Source: Achromobacter sp. Marseille-Q4962 (GTDB lineage: Bacteria; Pseudomonadota; Gammaproteobacteria; Burkholderiales; Burkholderiaceae_B). Taken from it: a stretch of DNA of 64,000 nt. Position 1 is the first letter of the stretch, and every line of letters begins with the position of its first letter. The translations under genes were made by a program, and so were the position numbers. Shown in pieces: positions 1 through 12,692 of the stretch. A model generated the notes under the pieces. It was not told where the DNA came from. It searched no databases and worked only from the letters and a program-made list of their open reading frames with translations. The DNA lies in NCBI RefSeq assembly GCF_943737005.1, contig NZ_CALSFU010000007.1:124001-188000 (forward strand), written 5' to 3'.

Positions 1-933
1 GCGGGCTTCAACCGGCACACGCACGGCCAACTGCTGGTCGACGGCAAGGACATCAGCGGCACGCCGCCCTGGAACCGCAACATCGGCATGGTGTTCCAGA
101 ACTATGCGCTCTGGCCGCACATGACGGTCTGGGACAACGTGGCGTTCGGACTGGTCGAGCGGCGCCTGCCGCGCAACGAGATCCGCAGCCGTGTCGAGGC
201 CGCGCTCGAACTGGTGGGGCTGGGCCAGTACGGCAAGCGCCGCCCCAACCAGTTGTCGGGCGGGCAGCAGCAGCGCGTGGCGCTGGCGCGCACCATCGTG
301 ATCGAGCCGCAGGTGCTGCTGCTGGACGAGCCGCTGTCGAACCTGGACAAGAAGCTGCGCGTGCAGATGCGCCAGGACCTGCTCAGCCTGCAGCGCCGCC
401 TGGGCATCACCACCATTTTCGTCACGCACGACCAGGAAGAAGCCATGACCACCGCCGACCGCATGGCGGTGCTGGACCACGGCGTGGTGCAGCAGATCGG
501 CACGCCCAGCACCCTGTTCGACTATCCTGTCAACCGCTTCGTGGCCAATTTCGTGGGCACCATGAACGTGCTGGAAGGCGACGTGCGCGAGCGCCGCAGC
601 AGCAGCCTGGTGCTGGCCGTGGACGGCGTGGGCGACCTGCACCTGCCGCTGACCGGCGAAGCGCCGGCCGGCGCGCGCCTGGCCGCGAGCTTCCGGCCGC
701 ACACCGTGCAGATCGAAATGGCCGACGGGCTGGGCGACGCGCGCTACGTGTGGCTGCCCGGCGTGGTGGCCAGCAGCGAGTTCCTGGGCGAGTTCACGCG
801 CTACCAGGTGCAGGTGGGCGAGCAGCGGCTCACGGCCGACCAGTCGCATCTGGCCGGTCTGTCGCCCTTCCCCGTGGGCGCGCCGGTATCGGTCGGACTG
901 GAGCCGACCCAGGTGCGCCTGCTGGCGGCCTGA
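1..933 (+). CDS. ABC transporter ATP-binding protein (PotA/FbpC/UgpC type), 5'-truncated
   Basis: This is the ATPase subunit of an importer. The frame is open from the first base, so the gene starts outside the window and the Walker A loop is missing. Visible parts are the Q-loop (VFQNYALWPHMTV), the signature LSGGQQQRVALAR, Walker B VLLLDEPLSNLD, the H-loop FVTHDQEEAMT, and a C-terminal TOBE-like region (about the last 90 residues) typical of the spermidine, iron, sugar and phosphonate ATPases. The substrate cannot be read from this fragment. A LysR gene starts 13 bases after the stop, so the two may be co-transcribed. The permease and binding-protein genes presumably lie upstream of the window. 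Confidence 0.93.
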   Translation, partial: AGFNRHTHGQLLVDGKDISGTPPWNRNIGMVFQNYALWPHMTVWDNVAFGLVERRLPRNEIRSRVEAALELVGLGQYGKRRPNQLSGGQQQRVALARTIVIEPQVLLLDEPLSNLDKKLRVQMRQDLLSLQRRLGITTIFVTHDQEEAMTTADRMAVLDHGVVQQIGTPSTLFDYPVNRFVANFVGTMNVLEGDVRERRSSSLVLAVDGVGDLHLPLTGEAPAGARLAASFRPHTVQIEMADGLGDARYVWLPGVVASSEFLGEFTRYQVQVGEQRLTADQSHLAGLSPFPVGAPVSVGLEPTQVRLLAA

Positions 934-946
934 GCCGCGCGGGCCG

Positions 947-1882
947 ATGGAAATCTACCAGATCCGCGCCTTCGTCACGGTCGCGCGCGTAGGCAGCCTG
1001 ACCAAGGCTGCCGAGGCGCTTTCGCTGACGCAGCCCGCGGTGACGGCGCAGATCAAGGCGCTGGAGCAAAGCCTGGGGGTGGCGCTGTTCGACCGCAGCG
1101 GCGGCCGGCTCACGCTGGCCAAGGCGGGCGAGATCCTGCTGCCCACCGCCGAATCGCTGCTGGTGCTGGGCGCGCAGTTCAAGGCCGAGGCGCAGCAGCT
1201 CCAAGGCAGCCTGCAGGGCCAGATCGAACTGGGCATGCCGAGCGAACAGCCGGATTTTCTCCGGCTGGGCGAGCTGGCGGCGGCGGTCACGCAGCGGCTG
1301 CCGCTCATCGAACTCAAGACCCAGACCCTGCCCGCCGCCACGCTGGCCGAACAGGTCAGCACCGGCCGCCTGCCGGCCGCGCTCACCATTGCCGCGCATC
1401 CGCCGCGCGGCGTGCTGTGGACGCCGCTGCGCAGCGTGCGCTACCGCATCGCGCTGGCCAAGGAGCACGCGGCCGTGCTCAAGCGCGGCGGCTGGCGCGA
1501 AGTGGCGCAGCTTCCTTGGCTGGACGGGCCGCCCGGCAGCCACACGCACCTGCTGCTGCGCGACATGTTCGAGCGCCACGGACTCGCGCCCCGCATCGTG
1601 ATGCAGAACGACGACCAGGCCAACCTCGACGCGCTGGTGCGCGCGGGCGCCGGATGCGCCCTGCTGCGCGAGGAGACGGCGCTGGCCGGCGCGGCCAGCG
1701 GCGATTTCACGGTATGGGGCCAGACGCGGGCCGACGCCACCCTGGGTTTCATCCAGCCCCCGGAGCGCGCTGGCGAGCCGGCCCTGGTCGCGTTAAGCTC
1801 CATCATCCAGGCCATCTGGAAACCGCGCGCGCCCATCGCGCCGGAGGCGCCCGGCGGGCCCCATCCCCTGGAACGGGAATGA
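947..1882 (+). CDS. LysR-family transcriptional regulator
   Basis: A 311-residue LysR-type regulator. The N-terminal winged helix-turn-helix (about residues 1-60: IRAFVTVARVGSLTKAAEAL, then LTQPAVTAQIKALE and LFDRSGGRLTLA) is canonical. The C-terminal half is the periplasmic-binding-protein-like effector domain. It starts 13 bases after the stop of the ABC ATPase gene on the same strand. This is unusual, because LysR genes are more often divergent from their targets, and it suggests the regulator is the last gene of the transport operon. The last 20 or so residues are Pro/Gly-rich and likely disordered. The inducer is unknown. Confidence 0.93.
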   Translation: MEIYQIRAFVTVARVGSLTKAAEALSLTQPAVTAQIKALEQSLGVALFDRSGGRLTLAKAGEILLPTAESLLVLGAQFKAEAQQLQGSLQGQIELGMPSEQPDFLRLGELAAAVTQRLPLIELKTQTLPAATLAEQVSTGRLPAALTIAAHPPRGVLWTPLRSVRYRIALAKEHAAVLKRGGWREVAQLPWLDGPPGSHTHLLLRDMFERHGLAPRIVMQNDDQANLDALVRAGAGCALLREETALAGAASGDFTVWGQTRADATLGFIQPPERAGEPALVALSSIIQAIWKPRAPIAPEAPGGPHPLERE

Positions 1883-1933
1883 GGCCCGCCCGCCGCGCGC
1901 CGCCCGCATTTTTCATCCATCCGATTCATTTCC

Positions 1934-2578
1934 ATGACTGAAATCTGGTTCATCCGCCACGGCGAAACCGACTGGAACCGCCAGCGGCGCCTGCAGGGCT
2001 GGCAGGACATTCCCCTGAACGATTCTGGCCGCGAACAGGCCGGGATGCTGGCCGCGCGCCTCGGCGCGCAAGCGCGGGAAACGCCGTTCCATGCGCTCTA
2101 CACCAGCGACCTGCAGCGGGCCCACGACACCGCGCGGCCGGTAGCCGAGCTGCTGGGGCTGCGCGTGCGGGTGGAGCCGGGCATCCGCGAGCGCGGCTTC
2201 GGCGTGCTCGAAGGGCTGGAGATGGACCGCATCGACGTGCTGGCGCCGGAAGCCGCGGCCGCCTGGAAAAGCCGCGACCCGCTGCGCGCGCTGGACGGCG
2301 GCGAGACCTTGGGCCAGTTCCAGGCGCGCATCGTCGCCACCGTGGACGACGTGGCCAGCCGCCACGCCGGCGAGCGCATCCTGGCATTCACCCACGGCGG
2401 GGTGCTGGACATCATCTGGCGCCACGCCAGCGGCGTGCCGCTCGACGGCCCGCGCGATGCCGCCTTGCTCAACGTGAGCATCAATCGGGTGGGCGTGAAA
2501 GACCGCCGCTGGCGGGTGCTGGACTGGGGCGACGTCGCGCACGTGGCGGGCGCCCCGGCCGACGACGTCGTGCCCTAG
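1934..2578 (+). CDS. Histidine phosphatase family protein (phosphoglycerate mutase-like)
   Basis: A 214-residue member of the histidine phosphatase superfamily, branch 1. The catalytic RHG motif is at the N-terminus (FIRHGETDWN) with the phosphorylated His at residue 9. It is followed by the substrate-pocket segment TSDLQRAHDTA, the acid/base segment RERGFGVLEG, and the second catalytic His in THGGVLD. Length and motifs fit GpmB/CobC-like cofactor-independent phosphatases rather than the glycolytic mutase. The substrate is not predictable. It converges on the SDR gene with 4 bases between stops. Confidence 0.9.
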   Translation: MTEIWFIRHGETDWNRQRRLQGWQDIPLNDSGREQAGMLAARLGAQARETPFHALYTSDLQRAHDTARPVAELLGLRVRVEPGIRERGFGVLEGLEMDRIDVLAPEAAAAWKSRDPLRALDGGETLGQFQARIVATVDDVASRHAGERILAFTHGGVLDIIWRHASGVPLDGPRDAALLNVSINRVGVKDRRWRVLDWGDVAHVAGAPADDVVP

Positions 2579-2582
2579 CGTG

Positions 2583-3356
2583 TCAACCCTGGCGCGTGGC
2601 GCTGCGCGGCTTGCGCGGCGCGTTGCGCGCCAGCCGGTCGTAGAGGGCATTGGGCAGCAGGCGCATCAGCCTGGCCACCACGCCCATCTGCCAGGGAATC
2701 ACCGTGTACGAAACGCCCCGCCCGATCGCCGCCGCCGCGCGCCGTGCGAAATCGCCGGCGTCCATCAGGAAAGGCATCGAGTAGGGATTGCGCGCGGTCA
2801 TGGCCGTGCGGATGTACCCGGGCGCGATGGTGACCACCTTGATGCCGGCCCCGGCCAGCTCCAGCCGCAGGCTTTCGCAATAGGTGATGACCGCCGATTT
2901 CGAGGCGCTATAGGCGCCCGCGCCCGGCAGGCCGCGTATGCCGGCCACGCTGGCGATGCCGACCAGCGTGCCCGAGCCGGCGGCCCGCATCGGCTCCACG
3001 AAAGGCTCGAAGGTCGCCACCGTGGCCAGCAGGTTGGTGTCGACGATGGCCTTGAACACCTCGTAATCTTCTTCATGGCCGGTCAGCGTGCCCGCACTGA
3101 TGCCGGCGCTGGCGATCACCACGTCCACCCTGCCCTGGCAGAAGGCCAGGAAATCCCTGGCCGCCGCGTGCAGCGCCTGGCGGTCGCGCACGTCCACGGC
3201 GTAGCAGCGGTGCGCGCCCGGCAGGCGGTCCGCCAGTTCGGCCAGCGCCTCCTGCCGCCTGCCCAGCAAGCCCAGCGTGGCGCCGGCCGCCGCGTAGCGT
3301 TCGGCCAGGGCGCGGCCGAGCCCGCTGCTGGCGCCGGTGATGAAAACTCGTTGCAT
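2583..3356 (-). CDS. SDR-family NAD(P)-dependent oxidoreductase
   Basis: A 257-residue classical short-chain dehydrogenase/reductase. It has the glycine-rich cofactor loop TGASSGLG at the N-terminus, the NAG-equivalent segment (IASAGIS), a catalytic Ser region (GIASVAGIRG) and the active-site YxxxK in AYSASKSAV. I chose the ATG at 3356 because GGAG sits 8 bases upstream; a TTG four codons further upstream is also in frame. The C-terminal basic tail (RLARNAPRKPRS) and the hydrophobic stretch before it resemble SDRs that associate with membranes. The substrate is unknown. It lies downstream of lpxO on the same strand. Confidence 0.9.
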   Translation of the reverse strand: MQRVFITGASSGLGRALAERYAAAGATLGLLGRRQEALAELADRLPGAHRCYAVDVRDRQALHAAARDFLAFCQGRVDVVIASAGISAGTLTGHEEDYEVFKAIVDTNLLATVATFEPFVEPMRAAGSGTLVGIASVAGIRGLPGAGAYSASKSAVITYCESLRLELAGAGIKVVTIAPGYIRTAMTARNPYSMPFLMDAGDFARRAAAAIGRGVSYTVIPWQMGVVARLMRLLPNALYDRLARNAPRKPRSATRQG

Positions 3357-3446
3357 GCCGGGCTCCAAGAAGTAGGCAGCTGCAGGCGCGGACGGCCGGC
3401 CGCAACCGGCCGGTGGTTTGCCGCCGGGAACGCGGCCGCGCCGGGT

Positions 3447-4343
3447 TCAAAGAAAGATCAGCGCAAAAATGGCCGCCACGAGCGCCCATTTCGACAGGTA
3501 ATACAGGGGCTTGCTCTTTTTCTTGAGCGACTTGCCGAAACGCCGCACGGCGTACACCGCGCCGAAGATGCGGTTGATGCCGCCAGTGGCGTCGCCTTCC
3601 TGGTTGGGAGAGGCCGCCGCGCGCAGCAGGAAGCCGCCCACCTTGCGATTGAAAGCCTGCGCCCAGCGGTAGCGCATGGGACGCTCGACGTCGGCGAACA
3701 GGATGATGCGGTTCTGGTCGGTCTTGTTTTCGGCGTAGTGGATGAAGGTTTCGTCGAAGACCACCGCCTCGCCATCGCGCCAGTAGTAGTCCTGCCCGTC
3801 GACGTTGATGTAGCAATCGGGGCTGTTGGGCGTGATGAGGCCCATGTGAAAGCGCAGCGAGCCCGCGTAGGGATCGCGGTGGCGGGGCAACCGGCTGCCG
3901 GGAGGCAGGGCCGCGAACATGGCCGCCTTGATGGTGGGAATGTCGGCCAGCAGCCGGGTCGTGATGGGGCAGAGCTCGTTGGCCGAGGGGTGGTCGGCGT
4001 CGTACCACTTCAGGTAGAAGCGCTTCCAGCCGCTCTTGAAGAACGAGTTGAAGCCCGCGTCGTTGTACTTGCTGGAAGCCTTGATGTGGCCGTCGCCATA
4101 CAGGCGCATGGCTTCCGCGCGGATGTCGTCGCAGCGCTCCAGCAGCACCTTCAGCTCCGGGAAGGCGTCCAGGGAAAGATAGGGCTTGTTGGGCACGCCG
4201 GAAAAGGCGTACATGAAGCAGTTCAGGGGCGCCGTGAACGTGGAATGATCCAGCGCCTGCCGCGAAAACCTGTGCCTGACGCGGCCACGGAAATGCACGA
4301 CTGTTGCGCATACGGCGAACAACGCCAGGATGAACCACTTCAT
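3447..4343 (-). CDS. lpxO: Lipid A 2-hydroxylase LpxO (aspartyl/asparaginyl beta-hydroxylase family)
   Basis: A 298-residue Fe(II)/2-oxoglutarate dioxygenase of the LpxO type, which in characterised members adds a 2-hydroxyl to a secondary acyl chain of lipid A at the cytoplasmic face of the inner membrane. An N-terminal hydrophobic anchor (residues 3-16) and a C-terminal one (last 14 residues) bracket the catalytic domain. Iron ligands are the HxD in PRHRDPYAGSLRFH and the distal His in DETFIHYAENKTDQNR, whose Arg would hold 2-oxoglutarate. GGAGG precedes the ATG. It follows carB on the same strand after a GC-rich hairpin. The family call is firm; the exact acyl position is inference. Confidence 0.9.
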   Translation of the reverse strand: MKWFILALFAVCATVVHFRGRVRHRFSRQALDHSTFTAPLNCFMYAFSGVPNKPYLSLDAFPELKVLLERCDDIRAEAMRLYGDGHIKASSKYNDAGFNSFFKSGWKRFYLKWYDADHPSANELCPITTRLLADIPTIKAAMFAALPPGSRLPRHRDPYAGSLRFHMGLITPNSPDCYINVDGQDYYWRDGEAVVFDETFIHYAENKTDQNRIILFADVERPMRYRWAQAFNRKVGGFLLRAAASPNQEGDATGGINRIFGAVYAVRRFGKSLKKKSKPLYYLSKWALVAAIFALIFL

Positions 4344-4362
4344 TGCATACCTCCGGTACTGA

Positions 4363-4390
4363 GCAAGGGGCGCGCGGGCGCGCCCCTTGC
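4363..4390 (-). terminator. GC-rich hairpin after carB
   Basis: A perfect 12-bp inverted repeat (4363-4374 with 4379-4390) and 4-base loop sits immediately after the carB stop and before the lpxO ribosome-binding site. On the carB strand it is not followed by a T-run, so termination would be weak or partial; a short CTTT follows it on the other strand. Confidence 0.45.
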
Positions 4391-4392
4391 CT

Positions 4393-7635
<3,243 letters not shown>

Positions 7636-7645
7636 GATGCAGTCT

Positions 7646-8800
<1,155 letters not shown>

Positions 8801-8840
8801 AGTAAACCCCGGTTTTCAGAATCGATAATCAAACCTTCGA

Positions 8841-8846
8841 ATTATA
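8841..8846 (-). promoter_or_regulatory. Putative -10 box of the carAB promoter
   Basis: On the minus strand this reads TATAAT, a perfect sigma-70 -10 hexamer, giving a short leader of about 33 bases before the carA GTG. No convincing -35 hexamer is visible at 16-18 bases spacing, so the promoter may need an activator or rely on its -10. No pyrimidine attenuator or leader peptide is apparent. Confidence 0.5.
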
Positions 8847-9017
8847 CCTTGAGCGGCCATTTTCCCCGGAAAACCGCGCCAGGCAAGGCCGGAACGGGCG
8901 ATCCGGCCGGTTGGCGGCGGCCTCGGCCATAGAACGGGCAGCGCGGGCGGCAAGGCGGTGATACGCTTGGTTCTCTTTCCGTTCAACCCGCCGTGAGCAG
9001 CACCGGAGCCGTACCGT

Positions 9018-9971
9018 ATGCCCAGCCAGTTAGACGCCCTGCGCAACCACACCACCGTCGTCGCCGACACGGGCGATTTCGAGGCCATGAAGGCCCTGCG
9101 TCCCACCGACGCCACCACCAACCCGTCCCTTATTCTCAAGGCCGTGCAGCAGGAAGCCTACCGCCCGCTGCTGGAGCAGACCGCGCGCGACCACCGGGGC
9201 GCCTCCACCGCCGAGCTCATGGACCGGCTGCTGGTGGCTTTCGGGCGGGCCATTCTCGACATCGTGCCGGGCCGGGTGTCCACGGAAGTGGACGCGCGCC
9301 TTTCCTTCGACACGCGCGGCACCATCGAGCGCGCCCGCGCCCTGGTCGCCCTCTACGAAGCCGCCGGCGTGCCGCGCGAGCGCGTGCTCATCAAGATCGC
9401 CTCCACCTGGGAAGGCATACAGGCCGCCCGCGCGCTGCAGGCCGAAGGTGTGCACTGCAACCTCACGCTGCTGTTCTCGCTGCCGCAGGCCGTGGCCTGC
9501 GCCGATGCCGGCGCGCAGCTGATCTCGCCCTTCGTGGGCCGCATCTACGACTGGCACAAGAAGGCGGCCGGCGCCGCCTGGGCCGAGGACGAGCATGCCG
9601 GCGCCAACGACCCGGGCGTGCAGTCCGTGACCCGTATCTACCACTATTACAAGCGCTTCGGCATCGAAACCGAGATCATGGGCGCCAGCTTCCGCAACGT
9701 GGGCCAGATCCTGGCGCTGTCGGGCTGCGACCTGCTCACCATCAGCCCCGAGCTGCTGCGCAAGCTGGCCGACACCGAGGGAGACGCCCCCGCGCAGCTC
9801 AGCCCCGACCGGCTGCCCGCGGACATCGAACGCGTTCCCGCCGACGAGGTCAGTTTCCGCACCCTGCTGAACCAGGACGCCATGGCCACCGACAAGCTTT
9901 CCGAAGGCATACGCCAGTTCGTGGCCGACGCCGAAAAGCTGGACGGCCTGATCGAGGCCCAGCGGGGCTGA
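9018..9971 (+). CDS. tal: Transaldolase
   Basis: A 317-residue transaldolase (TalA/TalB type) of the non-oxidative pentose phosphate pathway, transferring a dihydroxyacetone unit between sugar phosphates. The N-terminal signature [13 protein letters not shown] and the Schiff-base lysine segment [15 protein letters not shown] are both present, as is the late [17 protein letters not shown] phosphate-binding region. GGAG lies about 11 bases before the ATG. It stands alone between the divergent carAB operon and the phytochrome cassette. Confidence 0.97.
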   Translation: MPSQLDALRNHTTVVADTGDFEAMKALRPTDATTNPSLILKAVQQEAYRPLLEQTARDHRGASTAELMDRLLVAFGRAILDIVPGRVSTEVDARLSFDTRGTIERARALVALYEAAGVPRERVLIKIASTWEGIQAARALQAEGVHCNLTLLFSLPQAVACADAGAQLISPFVGRIYDWHKKAAGAAWAEDEHAGANDPGVQSVTRIYHYYKRFGIETEIMGASFRNVGQILALSGCDLLTISPELLRKLADTEGDAPAQLSPDRLPADIERVPADEVSFRTLLNQDAMATDKLSEGIRQFVADAEKLDGLIEAQRG

Positions 9972-10064
9972 CGCCGCCCGCAGGCGCGGCGGGCGGCGCG
10001 CAGCCGCGCTGCGCGCCTGGCCGCACAGGGGGCACGGGCGGCCCTGCAAAGGAAGCGCACATTC

Positions 10065-10094
10065 TTACAAGAACGCTGACAATTTTGACATAAT
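10065..10094 (+). promoter_or_regulatory. Putative sigma-70 promoter of the phytochrome cassette
   Basis: TTACAA (10065-10070) and CATAAT (10089-10094) are separated by 18 bases and lie about 33 bases before the kinase ATG. This is the only AT-rich element in the 156-base gap after tal, whose 5' part is a GC-rich inverted repeat without a T-run (about 9973-10000). Confidence 0.45.
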
Positions 10095-10127
10095 GACATC
10101 AGACAGCGCCGCCTTCCTTCTCCCAGA

Positions 10128-12311
10128 ATGACAGCGCCCACCCCCTCTCCTCCCGCGGTCACGCTCGCCAATTGTGAACGTGATCCCGTCCACATCCCGG
10201 GCGCGATCCAGCCTCGGGGCCTGCTGCTTGCGTTCGACGCCGACGGCGTGTTGCGCTACGCCAGCGAGAACGCCGCCGGGGCGCTGGATGCCGGCCTCGC
10301 GCCCGGCCGGCCCTGCCCGTCCGGGGCCCTGCCGCCCGTCCTGGAAGACGCGCTCGCGCGCAGCCTGCGGGACGGAGAATCCCCCTTCGACCCCGTGACG
10401 CTGGCGATCGGCGGCGTCGTCCACGACGCCATCTTCCACCGCAACGCGCAGGGCCTGCTGACCGTGGAACTGGAAGCGCGCGGCCCGTGCACCGCCTCGG
10501 TGGAACCTGCCGCGATCTACCGCGCCCTGGAACGGATCCGGCATCAGCAGGACGTCGCCGGCCTGCTGGAACGCGCGGTGCGGGAAGTCCGGCACGCCAC
10601 CGGCTACGACCGGGTCATGGCCTGCCGCTTCCATCCCGACGACAGCGGCGAAATCGTCGTGGAGGCGCGCAACCCCGCGCTCGATGACTGGACGGGCCGG
10701 CGCTACCCCGCCGGCGACATTCCCGCGCAGGCCCGCCGGCGCTACGCCGCCAACATCCTGCGCCTGATCCACGACGCGCAATACCAGCCCGTGCGCGTGC
10801 TCGGCGAGCCGGGCGCGCCGCCGCTGGACATGAGCTTCTGCGTCCTGCGCAGCGTGTCGCCGGTGCACCTGGAATACATGGACAACATGGGCGTGCGGGC
10901 ATCGATGAGCCTGTCGCTGGCGATAGACGGGAGGCTGTGGGGCATGATCGCCTGCCACCACCGCCAGCCGCGGGCCCTGCCGCACCCCGCGCGCCTGGCC
11001 TGCGAGGCGCTGGCCCAGGTGCTGTCGGCGTCGCTGGCAACCATCGAGGGCCGCGAACGCTCGCGGTATTCGCAACGCACCGACGGGCTGGTGAGCAGGC
11101 TGGCGGAGCGCGTCTCCAACACCGAGAACGTGCGCGACGCGCTGGCCGAAGGCGCAGAAACGCCGGCCTCGCTGCTGCCTTGCGATGCCGCGCTCTGCCT
11201 GTGGGGCAACAGCGTCACCGTGTTCGGCGGCATCGCCCCGCGCGGCGAACTCGCGGGCATCCTCTGCGCGCTGGACCAGAGCGGCCAGCGCCTGGTGCAC
11301 ACGCCGTGCATCGCGCGCGACTATCCCGCGCTCCAGACCGATCTGGTGCCCTATGCCGGCCTGCTGGCCTGCAAGTTCGATCCCATGAACAAGGGTTGGC
11401 TGATCTGGCTGCGCAAGGAACGGTTCGACACCGGCGCCTGGGGCAGCGCGCCCGAACCGCCGCATGCCGCGGGGCCGTCCGGCCCGCGCCCGACGCCGGG
11501 CGGGTCTTTCGAATCCTGGCGCGAAGGCGTGCGCAATACCTGCGCGCCATGGCTGCCCGAGGAGCTGGCCGCGGCCGACAATCTGCGCGACGAGCTGTCG
11601 CACATCGCCACCAGCCGCGCCGCCGACGTGGACCGGGCCCGCACCGCGCTGCTCGCGATGCTGGGACACGATCTGCGCGACCCGCTGCAATCCATATCCA
11701 TGGCGGCCACGCTGCTGTCGCGCACCGACGGCGGCGCGCGCATGGGGGAGCGCATCCGCTATTCGAGCGGCCGCATGCAGCGCCTGATCTCGCAGGTGCT
11801 GGACCTGTCGCGCCTGCAGGGCGGCCTGGGCCTGGGCATCGAGAAGCGGCCATGCGACCTGACCGAGCTGCTGCGCGGCCTCATCGAGGAAAAGCGGCAG
11901 GCCTATCCCGGCCTGCTCATCGAACCCGAGATCGCGCCCGGCCTGACGCTCATGGCCGACACCGACCGTATCGCGCAGGTCGTCACCAATCTCCTGAGCA
12001 ACGCGCGCCAGCACGGCGCGCCGCGCCAGCCCATCCGGGTCCGGGCGCATGCCATGGACGATGGCGTGCGCCTGAGCGTGGTCAACCATGGCGGCCCCAT
12101 TCCCGACGAGGTGATGGCGCACTTGTTCACGCCTTTCAAGCCGGAGTCGCTGGGCCAGTCGCGCAACCGCAGCGGGCTGGGGCTGGGCCTGTACATTGCC
12201 GACCAGGTGGTCCGCGACCACGGCGGAACGCTGGAGGTCGAGTGCCGCGACGGCCTGGTGGCCTTTACCGTTACCCTGCCGCGCGGCGAGTCCGCCGGCG
12301 GCTGCGCCTGA
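10128..12311 (+). CDS. Bacteriophytochrome sensor histidine kinase (PAS-GAF-PHY-HisKA-HATPase)
   Basis: A 727-residue red/far-red photoreceptor kinase. The PAS domain (about 1-125) carries the biliverdin-attaching Cys at residue 16 in NCERDPVHIPGAIQPRG. GAF (about 140-320) has the DIPAQARRRY pocket near residue 196 and the HLEYMDNMGVRASMSLSL and WGMIACHH segments. PHY spans about 330-480. HisKA has His514 in GHDLRDPLQSI, and the ATPase domain has N-box VVTNLLSNARQHGA and G-box GLGLGLYIADQ. Two canonical positions differ: IQPHG is IQPRG, and the tongue motif PRxSF is PGGSF near residues 456-460. No heme oxygenase gene is in the window. No clear Shine-Dalgarno precedes the ATG. The response regulator and DHp protein genes follow without gaps. 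Confidence 0.93.
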   Translation: MTAPTPSPPAVTLANCERDPVHIPGAIQPRGLLLAFDADGVLRYASENAAGALDAGLAPGRPCPSGALPPVLEDALARSLRDGESPFDPVTLAIGGVVHDAIFHRNAQGLLTVELEARGPCTASVEPAAIYRALERIRHQQDVAGLLERAVREVRHATGYDRVMACRFHPDDSGEIVVEARNPALDDWTGRRYPAGDIPAQARRRYAANILRLIHDAQYQPVRVLGEPGAPPLDMSFCVLRSVSPVHLEYMDNMGVRASMSLSLAIDGRLWGMIACHHRQPRALPHPARLACEALAQVLSASLATIEGRERSRYSQRTDGLVSRLAERVSNTENVRDALAEGAETPASLLPCDAALCLWGNSVTVFGGIAPRGELAGILCALDQSGQRLVHTPCIARDYPALQTDLVPYAGLLACKFDPMNKGWLIWLRKERFDTGAWGSAPEPPHAAGPSGPRPTPGGSFESWREGVRNTCAPWLPEELAAADNLRDELSHIATSRAADVDRARTALLAMLGHDLRDPLQSISMAATLLSRTDGGARMGERIRYSSGRMQRLISQVLDLSRLQGGLGLGIEKRPCDLTELLRGLIEEKRQAYPGLLIEPEIAPGLTLMADTDRIAQVVTNLLSNARQHGAPRQPIRVRAHAMDDGVRLSVVNHGGPIPDEVMAHLFTPFKPESLGQSRNRSGLGLGLYIADQVVRDHGGTLEVECRDGLVAFTVTLPRGESAGGCA

Positions 12312-12344
12312 TTGCTGGAGCGATTCTTGGAAACCGAGCCCCCC

Positions 12345-12692
12345 ATGCGCGTCCTGCTGGTCGACGACAACGAAGTGAGCGCGGAGCTGCTGGCCGAATT
12401 CCTCGGCCTGTCGGGCGTGCAGGCCCGTTGGGCGGGCACGGCCGCCCAGGCGCTGGAAACCGTGGGCGACTTCGCGCCGCACGCCGTGGTCGCCGACATT
12501 CTGCTGCCCGACATGGACGGCTACGAACTGGCGCGCCGCCTGCGCGAAAACGGCGCGCCGCTGCGCATCTATGCGCTGAGCGGCCTGTCCCGCCAGGAAC
12601 GGCGCGACGAGGCGGCCGGCCTGTTCGACGGCTGGCTGGAAAAACCGGCCGATCCGGACGCGCTGCTCGCCCTGCTGCGCGCGCCGGCGTGA
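12345..12692 (+). CDS. Single-domain response regulator (CheY-like)
   Basis: A 115-residue stand-alone receiver. The acidic pair is in LLVDDNE, the phospho-acceptor is Asp51 in ADILLPDMDGYEL, the switch Ser is in YALSGLS, and the conserved Lys is in WLEKPAD. There is no output domain, so it probably relays phosphate or acts by protein contact. I chose the ATG at 12345; in-frame TTG codons at 12312 and 12327 (the latter 6 bases after GGAG) could be the true start, which would put the gene directly against the kinase stop. It is the presumed partner of the upstream phytochrome kinase. Confidence 0.88.
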   Translation: MRVLLVDDNEVSAELLAEFLGLSGVQARWAGTAAQALETVGDFAPHAVVADILLPDMDGYELARRLRENGAPLRIYALSGLSRQERRDEAAGLFDGWLEKPADPDALLALLRAPA

